DNA of 64,000 nucleotides, taken from the NCBI GenBank assembly GCA_022843025.1, contig JALHOL010000007.1, positions 1 to 64,000 of the forward strand, read 5' to 3'. The notes beneath the pieces are model-generated. The model was not told the DNA's origin and did not search any database. It worked only from the letters and a program-made list of their open reading frames with translations. The stretch's first letter is position 1, and every line of letters begins with the position of its first letter. The stretch comes from Paracoccaceae bacterium (GTDB taxonomy: Bacteria; Pseudomonadota; Alphaproteobacteria; Rhodobacterales; Rhodobacteraceae). A program made the position numbers and the translations under genes. This document shows, piece by piece, positions 27,519 to 36,252 of the stretch.

Positions 27519-27530
27519 GCGACCGTCGCC

Positions 27531-29348
27531 TTACGAAGCCCGCGACTGGCGCTTACGCTCATGCGGATCAAGGATCCGCTTGCGCAGACGGATGATCTTC
27601 GGCGTCACCTCGACCAGTTCGTCATCATCGATATAGGCAATCGCCTCTTCGAGGCTGAAGCGGATATGCGGCGTCAGGCGGACGGCTTCATCCGTGCCGG
27701 ACGCACGGACGTTGGTCAGCTTTTTGCCCTTGAGGGGGTTTACCTCAAGGTCATTGTCGCGACTGTGTTCGCCGATGATCATACCTTCGTAGACGTTTTC
27801 TTGCGGGCCGATGAACATGCGGCCCCGCTCTTCGAGGTTCCACAGCGCATAGGCGACGGACACGCCGTTTTCCATGCTGATCAGCACGCCCTGACGGCGG
27901 CCCTGGATCGGGCCTTTGTGGGCAACCCAGCCGTGGAAGATGCGGTTGAGCACGCCGGTGCCGCGCGTATCTGTCAGGAACTGGCCATGATAGCCGATCA
28001 ACCCGCGCGACGGGACATGCGCGATGATGCGCGTCTTGCCGGTGCCTGCGGGTTTCATTTCGACCAGCTCGCCTTTGCGTTCGCCGGTCAGCTTGTCGAT
28101 CACGGCGCCGGAATATTCGTCATCGACATCGACAATGACCTCTTCCACCGGTTCCATGCGGGTGCCGTCTTCATCCTTGAAGATCACGCGGGGGCGCGAG
28201 ATCGACAGTTCGAACCCTTCGCGGCGCATGTTTTCGATCAGCACGCCCATCTGAAGTTCGCCACGACCGGACACTTCGAAGGCTTCACCACCGGGGGTGT
28301 CGGCAACCTTGATCGCGACGTTGACCTCGGATTCCTTCATCAGACGGTCGCGGATGACGCGCGACTGGACTTTGGACCCATCACGGCCTGCGAGAGGGCT
28401 GTCATTGATGCCGAAGGTGACGGTGATGGTCGGCGGGTCGATCGGCTGGGCCGGAAGGGCGGTGTCGATCTCCAGCGCGCAAAGCGTGTCGGCCACGGTG
28501 GCCTTTGACATGCCGGCGATGGTGACGATGTCGCCTGCCAGTGCCTCATCAATCGGTTGCTGGCCAAGGCCGCGGAAGGCGAGAACCTTGGTCACGCGGA
28601 ACTGTTCCAGACGGTCGCCGGTGCGCGACAGGGCCTTGATCGTTTCGCCCACCCGCAGGCGGCCGGATTCGACACGGCCCGTCAGGATGCGGCCGATGAA
28701 GGGATCGGCCGAAAGCGTGGTGGCCAGCATCCGGAAGGGTTCATCCTGCGCGGCGAGTTGCTTGGGCGCGGGGACATGGCGCACGATCATATCGAAGAGC
28801 GCGTTCAGATCCTTGCGCGGGCCATCGAGCGATTCATCGGCCCAGCCGGCACGGCCCGAAGCGTAAAGGTATGGGAAATCAAGCTGTTCATCAGTGGCGC
28901 CGAGGTTCGAGAAAAGATCGAATACCTCGTTCAACGCGCGATCAGGTTCGGCATCGGGCTTGTCGACCTTGTTCAGCACCACGATGGGGCGCAGGCCAAG
29001 CGCCAGCGCCTTGGCCAGAACGAATTTGGTTTGCGGCATCGGGCCTTCGGCGGCATCGACCAGCAGGCAGACGCCATCAACCATAGACAGGATGCGTTCC
29101 ACCTCGCCGCCGAAATCGGCGTGGCCGGGGGTGTCGACGATGTTTATGCGCGTGGCGTCGTGTTCGACCGAGGTGCACTTGGCAAGAATGGTGATGCCGC
29201 GTTCCCGTTCAATGTCGTTGGAGTCCATGGCCCGTTCGGAAACGGCCTCATTGGCGCGGAAGGCACCGGACTGTTTGAGCAGCTCGTCTACGAGTGTGGT
29301 TTTGCCATGGTCGACATGCGCGATGATGGCGATGTTGCGAAGCTCCAT
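27531..29348 (-). CDS. typA: Ribosome-associated GTPase TypA/BipA
   Basis: Translational GTPase of 605 residues. G1 is AHVDHGKTT (10-18), then RERGITI (G2 region), DTPGH (G3) and NKVD (G4), followed by EF-G-like domains III and V and the BipA-specific C-terminus. BipA assists large-subunit assembly and stress adaptation, especially at low temperature. The start at 29348 gives [19 protein letters not shown]; the frame continues upstream to 29519 without any conserved sequence. Confidence 0.96.
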   Translation of the reverse strand: MELRNIAIIAHVDHGKTTLVDELLKQSGAFRANEAVSERAMDSNDIERERGITILAKCTSVEHDATRINIVDTPGHADFGGEVERILSMVDGVCLLVDAAEGPMPQTKFVLAKALALGLRPIVVLNKVDKPDAEPDRALNEVFDLFSNLGATDEQLDFPYLYASGRAGWADESLDGPRKDLNALFDMIVRHVPAPKQLAAQDEPFRMLATTLSADPFIGRILTGRVESGRLRVGETIKALSRTGDRLEQFRVTKVLAFRGLGQQPIDEALAGDIVTIAGMSKATVADTLCALEIDTALPAQPIDPPTITVTFGINDSPLAGRDGSKVQSRVIRDRLMKESEVNVAIKVADTPGGEAFEVSGRGELQMGVLIENMRREGFELSISRPRVIFKDEDGTRMEPVEEVIVDVDDEYSGAVIDKLTGERKGELVEMKPAGTGKTRIIAHVPSRGLIGYHGQFLTDTRGTGVLNRIFHGWVAHKGPIQGRRQGVLISMENGVSVAYALWNLEERGRMFIGPQENVYEGMIIGEHSRDNDLEVNPLKGKKLTNVRASGTDEAVRLTPHIRFSLEEAIAYIDDDELVEVTPKIIRLRKRILDPHERKRQSRAS

Positions 29349-29425
29349 CGGGGAGGTCTCTTTCAAATCTTTCTGCGGTTGCGAGGGCCATACAGGGTTT
29401 GCGCCGGATTGGCGAGTCCCCCGTT

Positions 29426-30028
29426 TCAGGTAGCGATATAACGGTCGCGCCTGTGATTTATGGCGATGACAAGGTTGACGACCGCTGCTCCGAGAAAGGA
29501 CCACGCCACGGTCTGCCACGGCAGGAAGGTGGCGGCCATGGCAAAAAGGGCGGCGTCAAAGATCAGTTGCGTGTGGCCGGCGCGGAAACCGGTCCTGTCT
29601 TGCAGATAAAGTGCGAGGATGCCGATGCCGCCGAGGCTGGCGCCGTGACGGAAGATCGCGAGGAGGGCCGCGCCGGAGACGAAGCCGAACAGGACCGCCC
29701 CGAAGGCGGGGTGGAGGGTGGAGAAATCCACCCATTGCGGCATCAGGGCAGACAGCAGGGACAGGAGCAGTACGGCGAGGAAGGTCTTGATCGTGAAGGC
29801 CAATCCCATGCGGCGATAGCCGAACCAATAGAACGGGATGTTGATGCCAAAGAAGATCCAGCCGAAGGGCAGGCCGGTGGCATAGGAAATCAGAACCGCC
29901 AGCCCGGCGGTCTGCCCGGTGATCATGCCAAGGTGGGTCAGTACCACGATCCCGAAGGCGGCCATGGTTGTGCCAAAGGCGAGGCCTTGGGCATCTTCGA
30001 TCAGGCTATGGGCTTTGGGATCGGTCAT
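29426..30028 (-). CDS. YitT family membrane protein (paralogue 2)
   Basis: A 200-residue membrane protein with five or six hydrophobic segments, YitT/DUF161 type, lacking the cytoplasmic DUF2179 domain found in Bacillus YitT. It is about half identical to the protein encoded immediately upstream (30071-30673): both start MTDPK, then EDAQG, and share GQT-GLAVLI and RRDRYIA endings. This is a local tandem duplication. Function unknown; a transporter role is commonly assumed. The start at 30028 is chosen to match the paralogue. Confidence 0.8.
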   Translation of the reverse strand: MTDPKAHSLIEDAQGLAFGTTMAAFGIVVLTHLGMITGQTAGLAVLISYATGLPFGWIFFGINIPFYWFGYRRMGLAFTIKTFLAVLLLSLLSALMPQWVDFSTLHPAFGAVLFGFVSGAALLAIFRHGASLGGIGILALYLQDRTGFRAGHTQLIFDAALFAMAATFLPWQTVAWSFLGAAVVNLVIAINHRRDRYIAT

Positions 30029-30070
30029 GGCGCGCGGCATTATCCTGTGGCGGCGCAATGCGCCAGAGGG

Positions 30071-30673
30071 TCAGGCCGCGATATACCGGTCGCGGCGGTG
30101 ATTGATGGCGAGGAAGAGCGAGTAGGTGGCGGCACCGAGGAAAGACCAGAACAGGGTTTCAGGGGCGAGGATCAGGGCAGCGGCGGCAAAAATCACAACG
30201 TCTACAGCCAGTTGGACATAGCCCGCCTGAATGCCCCAGCGTTCCTGGATCATCAGGGCGACGATGGAGAAGCCCCCGAAGCTGCCGCCATGGCGGACGA
30301 CGGCGAGGGCGGCGATGCCGAAGAGGATGCCGAACAGGATAGCAGCGAAGGCAGGTTCGATTTCGCCCAGCGTCATCCAGCGCGGCAGGACATCGGTCAG
30401 GATGGAAAGCGCGGCGGTGGTGATCAGGGTTTTCAACGCGAAACGCCCCCCCATGCGCCACCAGCCAAGCAGCAGAAAGGGCAGGTTGATTGCGAAATAG
30501 ACCATCGAAAACGGGAGGTTATAGGAGTAAGCGATCAGCACGGCGAGGCCGGTCGTCTGCCCTGTGGCGAAGCCCATATGGGTGAGGATGTGGATGCCGA
30601 GGGCGGCCATGATGATCCCGAAGGCGATGCCTTGGGCATCTTCGAGCAGGGTGTGGTGTTTCGGGTCGGTCAT
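30071..30673 (-). CDS. YitT family membrane protein (paralogue 1)
   Basis: First gene of a tandem pair of YitT/DUF161 membrane proteins, 200 residues. The ends are conserved with its neighbour (MTDPKHHTLLEDAQG and [11 protein letters not shown]). A strong promoter with an overlapping perfect palindrome lies just upstream (30699-30738), so the pair is probably under a dedicated repressor. The intergenic gap to the second copy is 42 bases. Confidence 0.82.
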   Translation of the reverse strand: MTDPKHHTLLEDAQGIAFGIIMAALGIHILTHMGFATGQTTGLAVLIAYSYNLPFSMVYFAINLPFLLLGWWRMGGRFALKTLITTAALSILTDVLPRWMTLGEIEPAFAAILFGILFGIAALAVVRHGGSFGGFSIVALMIQERWGIQAGYVQLAVDVVIFAAAALILAPETLFWSFLGAATYSLFLAINHRRDRYIAA

Positions 30674-30698
30674 GGGGGACTCGCGCTGGATGGGAAAG

Positions 30699-30738
30699 GT
30701 CATAGCACTTGACCTTTAAAGGGTCAATGGCATTGACC
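30699..30738 (-). promoter_or_regulatory. Promoter with palindromic operator for the YitT pair
   Basis: On the minus strand: -35 TTGACC, 17 bases, -10 TATGAC (complement of 30722-30727 and 30699-30704). Overlapping the -35 is a perfect palindrome GGTCAATG-G-CATTGACC (30722-30738), and a third TTGACC lies at 30709-30714 on the + strand. A repressor bound here would block RNA polymerase. Confidence 0.7.
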
Positions 30739-31103
30739 TAAGGGCGAGCTGTGGCGGGTCTGCATCAGCGGGTCTTTGGCATGGGGCGAGGGGATTTACC
30801 GCGGGCGGGTAAATGCCTTATGCGCGGTCATCCGCAACGCAAAGCATGGAGGGCGTGATGGTGAACATTTCTGGATCGTCACGACGTGGCGGAGAGACCG
30901 GACTGGGCAACGCGGCGCGATACCGTTTCGCGTAAGCCCTGATCCGCTTGTCACGGGGCTTGAAACCCGTGGCGCAACCCTCTGACATCGCAGAACAAAC
31001 CGTAACTTCGCTGGGGTTTTCCCGCGACCTTCGGCCCTGTTCTGCACCAACCCAACCCTGACAGGAGCCGGTCCGTGCTGCGGTGCAGCCGCCGGGAAAT
31101 GAC
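30739..31103. other. 365-base region without a supported gene
   Basis: Both strands have short open frames only, none with a convincing ribosome binding site and protein-like sequence. The region should hold the promoter of the small + strand gene at 31104. I see no strong hairpin or terminator inside it. Confidence 0.5.
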
Positions 31104-31340
31104 ATGAACGACATGACCCAACTGCGGGGCGCGATGCCCCACTCCATCCATCTGGCGATCCACGAGCATGGCGCGATGCGTGTGCTTTTGGTGGCAGTGA
31201 AGGCGTTGATGGGGGCGGCATTGGCCCCGACAGAGCCCGATCTGACCGAGCATCTGAGCGACCATCTGCGGCAGGATATCGGTCTGCCACCGCGCGGTTC
31301 CCCGCTGCCAGAGGCGCCGATGCTGCCGGTGCGGTGGTAA
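31104..31340 (+). CDS. Small hypothetical protein (78 aa)
   Basis: A 78-residue ORF (MNDMTQLRGAMPHSIHLAIH..., then VLLVAVKALMGAALAP, then LSDHLRQDIGLPP) with a GGGAAA ribosome binding site upstream. The central hydrophobic stretch may be one amphipathic or membrane helix. The C-terminal LSDHLRQDIGLPP recalls the end of DUF1127-type small proteins, but the Arg-rich core of that family is missing. A strong terminator directly follows, which supports a real transcript. Alternative start at 31113. Function unknown. Confidence 0.6.
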   Translation: MNDMTQLRGAMPHSIHLAIHEHGAMRVLLVAVKALMGAALAPTEPDLTEHLSDHLRQDIGLPPRGSPLPEAPMLPVRW

Positions 31341-31344
31341 GGCG

Positions 31345-31378
31345 AAAGGGGCCGGATCTGGCGATCCGGCCCCTTTTT
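31345..31378 (+). terminator. Strong terminator after the 78-aa gene
   Basis: Stem AAAGGGGCCGGATC / GATCCGGCCCCTTT, interrupted only by a TGG loop region, followed by TTTTT. Located four bases after the stop codon of the gene at 31104-31340. Confidence 0.9.
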
Positions 31379-31389
31379 GCTGTGCAGCG

Positions 31390-31427
31390 CGCGGTGCAGA
31401 TGCCTGTGCAGACAGGCGTATGCACGC
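31390..31427. repeat. 38-nt hairpin repeat, copy 1
   Basis: 36 of 38 bases are identical to 45091-45128. It folds as GTGCA / TGCAC outer arms (31394-31398, 31421-31425) and GCCTGT / ACAGGC inner arms around GCAG. It lies between a + strand terminator and the end of icd (convergent). See the second copy for the compensatory change. Confidence 0.9.
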
Positions 31428-31499
31428 GGCGCACTGTGTTTTGGCCGCGGCGCAACGGCTGGGGCCCCGGATCACGCCCGAGGCCGGGTATCCCGGTGG

Positions 31500-32714
31500 T
31501 CAGCCGCCCAGCGACTTGTTGAGGTATTCGTCGACCTTTTCCAGATAGCCGATGGTGGTGAGCCATTTCTGATCGGGGCCGACGAGAAGGGCGAGGTCTT
31601 TGGTCATCCAGCCGTCTTCGACCGTCTGAACGGTGACCTGTTCCAGCGTGGTGGCAAAGCGCATCAGCGCGTCATTGTCATCGAGTTTCGCACGGTGCTT
31701 GAGCGCGCCGGTCCAGGCGATGATGGACGCGATGGAGTTGGTCGAGGTCTGTTTACCCTTCTGGTGTTCACGGTAATGGCGGGTGACGGTGCCATGCGCG
31801 GCCTCGGCCTCGACCACTTTGCCATCGGGCGTCATCAGGACGGATGTCATCAGACCAAGTGAGCCGAAGCCCTGGGCCACGGTGTCGGACTGCACGTCGC
31901 CATCATAGTTCTTGCAGGCCCAGACATAGCCGCCGGACCATTTCATGGCAGAGGCGACCATGTCGTCGATCAGGCGGTGTTCGTAATGGATGCCCAGAGC
32001 CTTGAACCGGTCTTCGAATTCGGCGGCGTAGACCTCGGCGAAGATGTCTTTGAAACGGCCGTCATAGGCCTTGAGGATGGTGTTCTTGGTCGACAAATAG
32101 ACCGGCCAGCCCTTCATCAGCCCGTAGTTGAAGGAGGAGCGGGCGAAATCATAGATCGAGGCATCAAGGTTATACATCGCCATGGTGACGCCCGCGCCGG
32201 GGGCATCGAACACATCGCGTTCGATCACGGTGCCATCATCGCCCACGAATTTGATGGTAACCTTGCCCTTGCCGGGAAAGCGGAAATCGGTGGCGCGGTA
32301 TTGGTCGCCAAAGGCGTGGCGGCCCACGACGATGGGTTTGGTCCAGCCCGGCACAAGGCGGGGGACGTTGCGGCAGATGATTGGTTCGCGGAAGATCACG
32401 CCGCCGAGGATGTTGCGGATGGTGCCGTTGGGCGATTTCCACATCTGTTTCAGGCCGAATTCTTCGACGCGGCCCTCATCGGGGGTGATGGTGGCGCATT
32501 TGACGCCGACGCCGTGTTTCAGGATGGCATGGGCGGCATCGACGGTGACCTGATCATTGGTGCGGTCGCGTTCTTCGATGCCCAGATCGTAGTACTGCAG
32601 GTCGATATCGAGATAGGGCAGGATCAGTTTCTTCTTGATGAAATCCCAGATGATCCGGGTCATTTCATCGCCGTCGAGTTCGACGACGGGGTTCGCCACC
32701 TTGATCTTGGTCAT
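31500..32714 (-). CDS. icd: NADP-dependent isocitrate dehydrogenase
   Basis: TCA-cycle enzyme converting isocitrate to 2-oxoglutarate and CO2 with NADP+, 404 residues, eukaryote-like (type II) isoform typical of alphaproteobacteria. Conserved stretches include [20 protein letters not shown] near the N-terminus, [14 protein letters not shown], and [18 protein letters not shown] near the C-terminus. The start at 32714 has AAGGG upstream; the frame extends 14 codons further without support. Confidence 0.97.
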   Translation of the reverse strand: MTKIKVANPVVELDGDEMTRIIWDFIKKKLILPYLDIDLQYYDLGIEERDRTNDQVTVDAAHAILKHGVGVKCATITPDEGRVEEFGLKQMWKSPNGTIRNILGGVIFREPIICRNVPRLVPGWTKPIVVGRHAFGDQYRATDFRFPGKGKVTIKFVGDDGTVIERDVFDAPGAGVTMAMYNLDASIYDFARSSFNYGLMKGWPVYLSTKNTILKAYDGRFKDIFAEVYAAEFEDRFKALGIHYEHRLIDDMVASAMKWSGGYVWACKNYDGDVQSDTVAQGFGSLGLMTSVLMTPDGKVVEAEAAHGTVTRHYREHQKGKQTSTNSIASIIAWTGALKHRAKLDDNDALMRFATTLEQVTVQTVEDGWMTKDLALLVGPDQKWLTTIGYLEKVDEYLNKSLGG

Positions 32715-32871
32715 GCCCTTGGCCCTTTCGGCAATGGAAGTGATGCGGCGGTCCATAGTGCAAAAGGGACCGTTTGGGAAGCATTGTATGCAACGGCATA
32801 CCGTTTATCGTGAGAGTTGACCGGACTCGCCTTTGAGTTGATCCTTCGCGCGGCGGTGTGTGGAGTGCGCG

Positions 32872-34026
32872 ATGAAGAACATAGCGGTGTTTTGTGACGG
32901 AACGTGGAACCATCTGGACATGGTGGAGCCGACCAATGTGGCGATCCTGTCGCGTAATGTGCTGCCGGTGACGACCGCGGGGCAGGAGCAGCGGGCGATC
33001 TATTTGCCGGGCGTCGGAACGCGGAAACAGGCGGCGGGGCCAATCGAGCGGGCGGTGGACCGGTTGACAGGCGGGGCCTTTGGATGGGGTTTGGACGGGC
33101 GGCTGGAGGCGGCCTATCGCGAGATTGCCGCCATCTATGAACCCGGCGACAGGCTGTTCCTGTTCGGCTTTTCGCGGGGCGCGTATATGGCGCGGTCACT
33201 GGCCGGGTTGTTGCGGAATTGCGGGCTGCCGGAGCCTGCGACGCTGGGGCGGATCGGCGAGGCGATGACACTTTATCGCAACCGGGAGCCGGGATCGCAT
33301 CCGGATGCACCGGCAAGCCTGCGCTTCAGGGCTGCGTTTTCGCCGCGCTTTGCCACCAGCGAGACGGACAGGATGGTGCGGCCGAATTTGGCGGGGATTG
33401 GGGCGGTGGAGATGCTGGCGGTGGATTACCTTGGCGTCTGGGATACGGTTGGGGCATTGGGGGTGCCGGATCATTTCGCGGGATTGGCCGCGATCACCAA
33501 CGGGAAGTACAAGTTCCACGATCTGCGCCTGTCGAGCATGGTGAAATCGGCCCGTCATGCGGTGGCGATTGATGAGCGGCGGCGGACCTTTCCGCCGACC
33601 CTGTGGGAGAACCTGACCGAGTTGAACATCGGCGAAGGGGATCTGCCCTATCGGCAGGAGTGGTTTCCGGGCACGCATGGCGGGGTAGGGGGTGGCGGGC
33701 CGATCCGGGGGCTATCCAACGCGGCGCTGTTGTGGATCATGGGCGGGGCCGAGGAGGCGGGGCTGGAGTTTTCCGCAGCAATGAAGGATGCGGCGCAGAG
33801 GGCGGTGGCGGTGGATGCGCCGCTGGACAACCACCCGCCGAAAAGCGGGCCATTGGCGGGGCTGTTCAAGGGCAAGGGGGTGGACAGGTCGCCACCACCT
33901 TCGATCAGGGCAGTATCCTGGATAGCGCGGGAGCGGTGGCGGCTGCATGGCTATCGCCCGGTGCCGCTGCGCCCCTTTGGACCGAAGATGGAGCCATCGG
34001 TGCTGCCGGGGGAGTGGCGGGATTAG
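32872..34026 (+). CDS. DUF2235 hydrolase-like protein
   Basis: A 384-residue protein of the DUF2235 family, an alpha/beta-hydrolase-like group that includes type VI secretion phospholipase effectors. Visible motifs: VFCDGTWN at about 6-13, the nucleophile elbow GFSRGA, and WFPGTHGGVGGGG near 260. GGAG precedes the ATG by 6 bases. No secretion apparatus or immunity-type gene is adjacent, so a housekeeping or lipid-related role is as likely as an effector role. Overlaps convergently by four bases with the HD hydrolase gene. Confidence 0.8.
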   Translation: MKNIAVFCDGTWNHLDMVEPTNVAILSRNVLPVTTAGQEQRAIYLPGVGTRKQAAGPIERAVDRLTGGAFGWGLDGRLEAAYREIAAIYEPGDRLFLFGFSRGAYMARSLAGLLRNCGLPEPATLGRIGEAMTLYRNREPGSHPDAPASLRFRAAFSPRFATSETDRMVRPNLAGIGAVEMLAVDYLGVWDTVGALGVPDHFAGLAAITNGKYKFHDLRLSSMVKSARHAVAIDERRRTFPPTLWENLTELNIGEGDLPYRQEWFPGTHGGVGGGGPIRGLSNAALLWIMGGAEEAGLEFSAAMKDAAQRAVAVDAPLDNHPPKSGPLAGLFKGKGVDRSPPPSIRAVSWIARERWRLHGYRPVPLRPFGPKMEPSVLPGEWRD

Positions 34027-34607
34027 GCGAAGAAGCGCAGGGTTTGGGCGCGGACCCAATCCCACAGGCGCGGGGCGCCGCGGGCGATCTTGGCCCCGAC
34101 GCGGGTATCCAGTTGTTCGAGGGTCACGTCATAGGTGATCCAGGTGCCGCCGCCCGATTGCAGGTTGGCCATGACCGGTTGCACGCGATCAAGGCTTTTG
34201 GCGAAGATGGCGTCGGGTGTTTCAGCCGCCTCGAACTCTTCCCACAGGGTGCGGAAGCTGTCGCGCAGGTCGGGGGGCAGAAGGCCGAAGATGCGGTCGG
34301 CAGCACGGGATTCCGCGATTTGCGTTTCCATCGAGGCATGGGCAGTGCCGTTGGCGGAATGGATCGGAACATCGCCCACGTCGATTTCCACCAGATCATG
34401 CAAGAGAAGCATCCGGATCACCCGGTCGATGGACACGCCCGGCGGGGCATGATCGGCGAGGGTGAGGGCATAGAGCGCGAGGTGCCACGAATGTTCGCCC
34501 GAATTCTCGCGCCGCGAGCCATCGCAGAGCGTGGTGGCGCGCAGCACGGATTTCAGGCGGTCCGCCTCATTCAGGAAGGCGAACTGCTGATCGAGCCGTT
34601 CCGTCAA
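34023..34607 (-). CDS. HD-domain hydrolase (YfbR/HDDC2-like)
   Basis: A 194-residue metal-dependent phosphohydrolase. The HD signature is present: His39 (GEHSWH), His70-Asp71 (LLLHDLVEID) and a distal Asp in KSLDRVQP. The family includes 5'-deoxynucleotidases, so nucleotide salvage is likely. It is the last gene of a three-gene minus-strand unit (alpha/beta hydrolase, 86-residue protein, HD hydrolase) with four-base or one-base overlaps. Confidence 0.82.
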   Translation of the reverse strand: MTERLDQQFAFLNEADRLKSVLRATTLCDGSRRENSGEHSWHLALYALTLADHAPPGVSIDRVIRMLLLHDLVEIDVGDVPIHSANGTAHASMETQIAESRAADRIFGLLPPDLRDSFRTLWEEFEAAETPDAIFAKSLDRVQPVMANLQSGGGTWITYDVTLEQLDTRVGAKIARGAPRLWDWVRAQTLRFFA

Positions 34608-34864
34608 TGACCGGCCGTGTCGAGGGGGGCGCGCGGGGCGGCGCCGCCTTCACGTTTGGCCCTGAGCGTCTGTTCGAGGAACTTGCGGCCCTTGCGTTCG
34701 GCGAGGATCACGCGGACGGCGGTCATGAAGGCCTCTTGCGTGGTGGGCGAGGCGTCAAGCAGGACGCGCGCCACGCGATCATGCAACTTGTCATCGCCCA
34801 GCTCATCCATCGCGTCGACGACATCCTTGGCCAGCTGTTCGGTCAGATCCTGAAGAATGGGCAT
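34604..34864 (-). CDS. Conserved hypothetical protein (86 aa)
   Basis: An 86-residue, mainly alpha-helical acidic/basic protein (DLTEQLAKDVVDAMDELGDD, HDRVARVLLDASPTTQEAFM) without a signal peptide or metal motif. It overlaps the alpha/beta hydrolase gene by one base and the HD gene by four, so it is clearly translated within an operon. I do not recognise the family. Confidence 0.75.
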   Translation of the reverse strand: MPILQDLTEQLAKDVVDAMDELGDDKLHDRVARVLLDASPTTQEAFMTAVRVILAERKGRKFLEQTLRAKREGGAAPRAPLDTAGH

Positions 34865-35523
34865 CAGCGCGACCCTTCGGTCAGCCGGCGGCGGACGTAA
34901 TGGGCGACGGTGTCGATCATGGGTTTCATATGCGCCTCTTCATCCTTGAAGAAGTGATCTGCGCCCTCAACCTCGGTATGGGTGATGGTGATGCCCTTTT
35001 GTTCGTGCAGCTTGGACACCAGTTGGCGCGTGTCCTTGGGCGGGGCGACGCGGTCGGCGGTGCCGTTGATGATCAGACCCGAGGACGGGCAGGGCGCGAG
35101 GAAGGAGAAATCATACAGGTTCGCCGGGGGGGCGACCGAGATGAAGCCGGTGATTTCCGGGCGGCGCATCAGAAGCTGCATCCCGATCCAGGCCCCGAAG
35201 GAGAAGCCCGCGACCCAGCAATGCTTGGCGTTCTGGTTCATCGACTGAAGATAGTCGAGCGCGGAGGCGGCATCGGACAGTTCGCCAATCCCCATGTCAT
35301 ATTCGCCCTGCGACCGGCCCACGCCACGGAAATTGAAGCGCAGGACGGTGAAGCCCAGATTGTAGAAGGCGTAATGCAGGTTGTAGACGACCTTGTTGTT
35401 CATCGTGCCGCCATATTGCGGATGCGGATGCAGCACGATGGCGATGGGGGCGTCACGGTCCTTTTGCGGATGGTAGCGGCCTTCCAGCCGGCCTTCGGGA
35501 CCGGCGAAAATCACTTCGGGCAT
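34864..35523 (-). CDS. Alpha/beta hydrolase
   Basis: A 219-residue serine hydrolase of the small dienelactone/YpfH-like type. Catalytic Ser108 in GFSFGA, with Asp157 and His190 (EGADHFF) as the probable triad. The N-terminal HPHPQYGGTMNNKVV motif is typical of the alphaproteobacterial family often annotated as alpha/beta hydrolase next to the suf cluster. It is divergent from iscR across 156 bases that hold an Irr-like box. Confidence 0.82.
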   Translation of the reverse strand: MPEVIFAGPEGRLEGRYHPQKDRDAPIAIVLHPHPQYGGTMNNKVVYNLHYAFYNLGFTVLRFNFRGVGRSQGEYDMGIGELSDAASALDYLQSMNQNAKHCWVAGFSFGAWIGMQLLMRRPEITGFISVAPPANLYDFSFLAPCPSSGLIINGTADRVAPPKDTRQLVSKLHEQKGITITHTEVEGADHFFKDEEAHMKPMIDTVAHYVRRRLTEGSR

Positions 35524-35577
35524 TGGTCAGCGCCTGTCTTTGACTGGAGCGAATTGTTGACGACTTCGCTCGGACAA

Positions 35578-35594
35578 TTTAGAACCATTCCAAA
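35578..35594 (+). promoter_or_regulatory. Irr-type iron control element upstream of iscR-suf
   Basis: TTTAGAA-CCA-TTCCAAA, one base from the perfect dyad TTTAGAA-N3-TTCTAAA expected for Irr in alphaproteobacteria. It is 86 bases before the iscR start. Irr control of suf operons has been predicted in this order; binding here is inference. Confidence 0.6.
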
Positions 35595-35679
35595 GGCGCG
35601 TCGGGCGTGCCGTTTGGGCGGGTCGGTTTCAGGTAATGGGCCGCACTCGCAACGTCAATGTTTTTGCAAGGGATCGGTC

Positions 35680-36156
35680 ATGAAACTGTCGACCAAGGGG
35701 CGGTATGCCATGGTGGCGCTGGCTGATCTGGCGCTGGCTGAGGCGAAGTCGGGGGGCGACGATCTGGTGTCGCTGGCGGAAGTGGCCAAGCGACAGGATA
35801 TCAGCTTGCCCTATCTGGAACAGTTGTTCGTCAAGCTGCGCCGCGCCGGGTTGGTAGAGGCGGTGCGGGGGCCGGGGGGCGGCTATCGGCTGGCGCGCAG
35901 CCCTGATGCGATCCGTGTATCGGATGTGCTGGAGGCGGTGGAGGAGACGGTGGACGCGCTGCATACCGGGGCAGGGGTTTCGGGTGGCGTGTCGGGGACG
36001 CGGGCGCAGAGCCTGACCAACCGGCTGTGGGAGGGGTTAAGCGCGCATGTCTATGTGTTCCTGCACCAGACCCGGCTGTCGGACGTGATCCGCAACCAGA
36101 TGACGCCGTGCCCGGCCGTGCCGGCACTGTTTCGCGTGGTGGATGAGGATGCGTGA
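35680..36156 (+). CDS. iscR: Rrf2-family regulator IscR, single-cysteine type
   Basis: Regulator of Fe-S cluster assembly, 158 residues. The N-terminal winged helix MKLSTKGRYAMVALADLALA and the DNA-binding helix (SLPYLEQLFVKLRRAGLV) are clear. The usual three cysteines near 90-105 are missing; the region reads HTGAGVSGGVSG, and the only cysteine is Cys144. A single-Cys IscR that still binds a cluster has been reported in Rhodobacter sphaeroides, so this is a lineage trait rather than damage. The start at 35680 is the conserved one. First gene of the suf operon. Confidence 0.92.
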   Translation: MKLSTKGRYAMVALADLALAEAKSGGDDLVSLAEVAKRQDISLPYLEQLFVKLRRAGLVEAVRGPGGGYRLARSPDAIRVSDVLEAVEETVDALHTGAGVSGGVSGTRAQSLTNRLWEGLSAHVYVFLHQTRLSDVIRNQMTPCPAVPALFRVVDEDA

Positions 36157-36158
36157 GG

Positions 36159-36182
36159 CAACGATTTTTCTGCGAAAAATCG
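36159..36182 (+). repeat. Hairpin repeat after iscR (TGC-loop type)
   Basis: CGATTTTTC / GAAAAATCG around TGC (36162-36182). Together with the preceding CAA, 23 bases are identical to 60530-60552. It starts two bases after the iscR stop codon, between iscR and the cysteine desulfurase gene, and may reduce read-through or protect the iscR mRNA end. Confidence 0.85.
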
Positions 36183-36252
36183 GGGCACCCGGCGCGGGGG
36201 CGTGGCGCGGGGTGACGGCGGGCGGATTTGGGTATTTGGGCCAAGGTGAAAC

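Noticed and set aside
32872..34026. Type VI secretion effector reading of the DUF2235 gene
   Set aside because: No secretion, VgrG, PAAR or immunity-like gene is nearby; the family also has non-effector members.
34900..35679. Long N-terminal extension of IscR
   Set aside because: It is antisense to the alpha/beta hydrolase gene; the Rrf2 domain begins at 35680.
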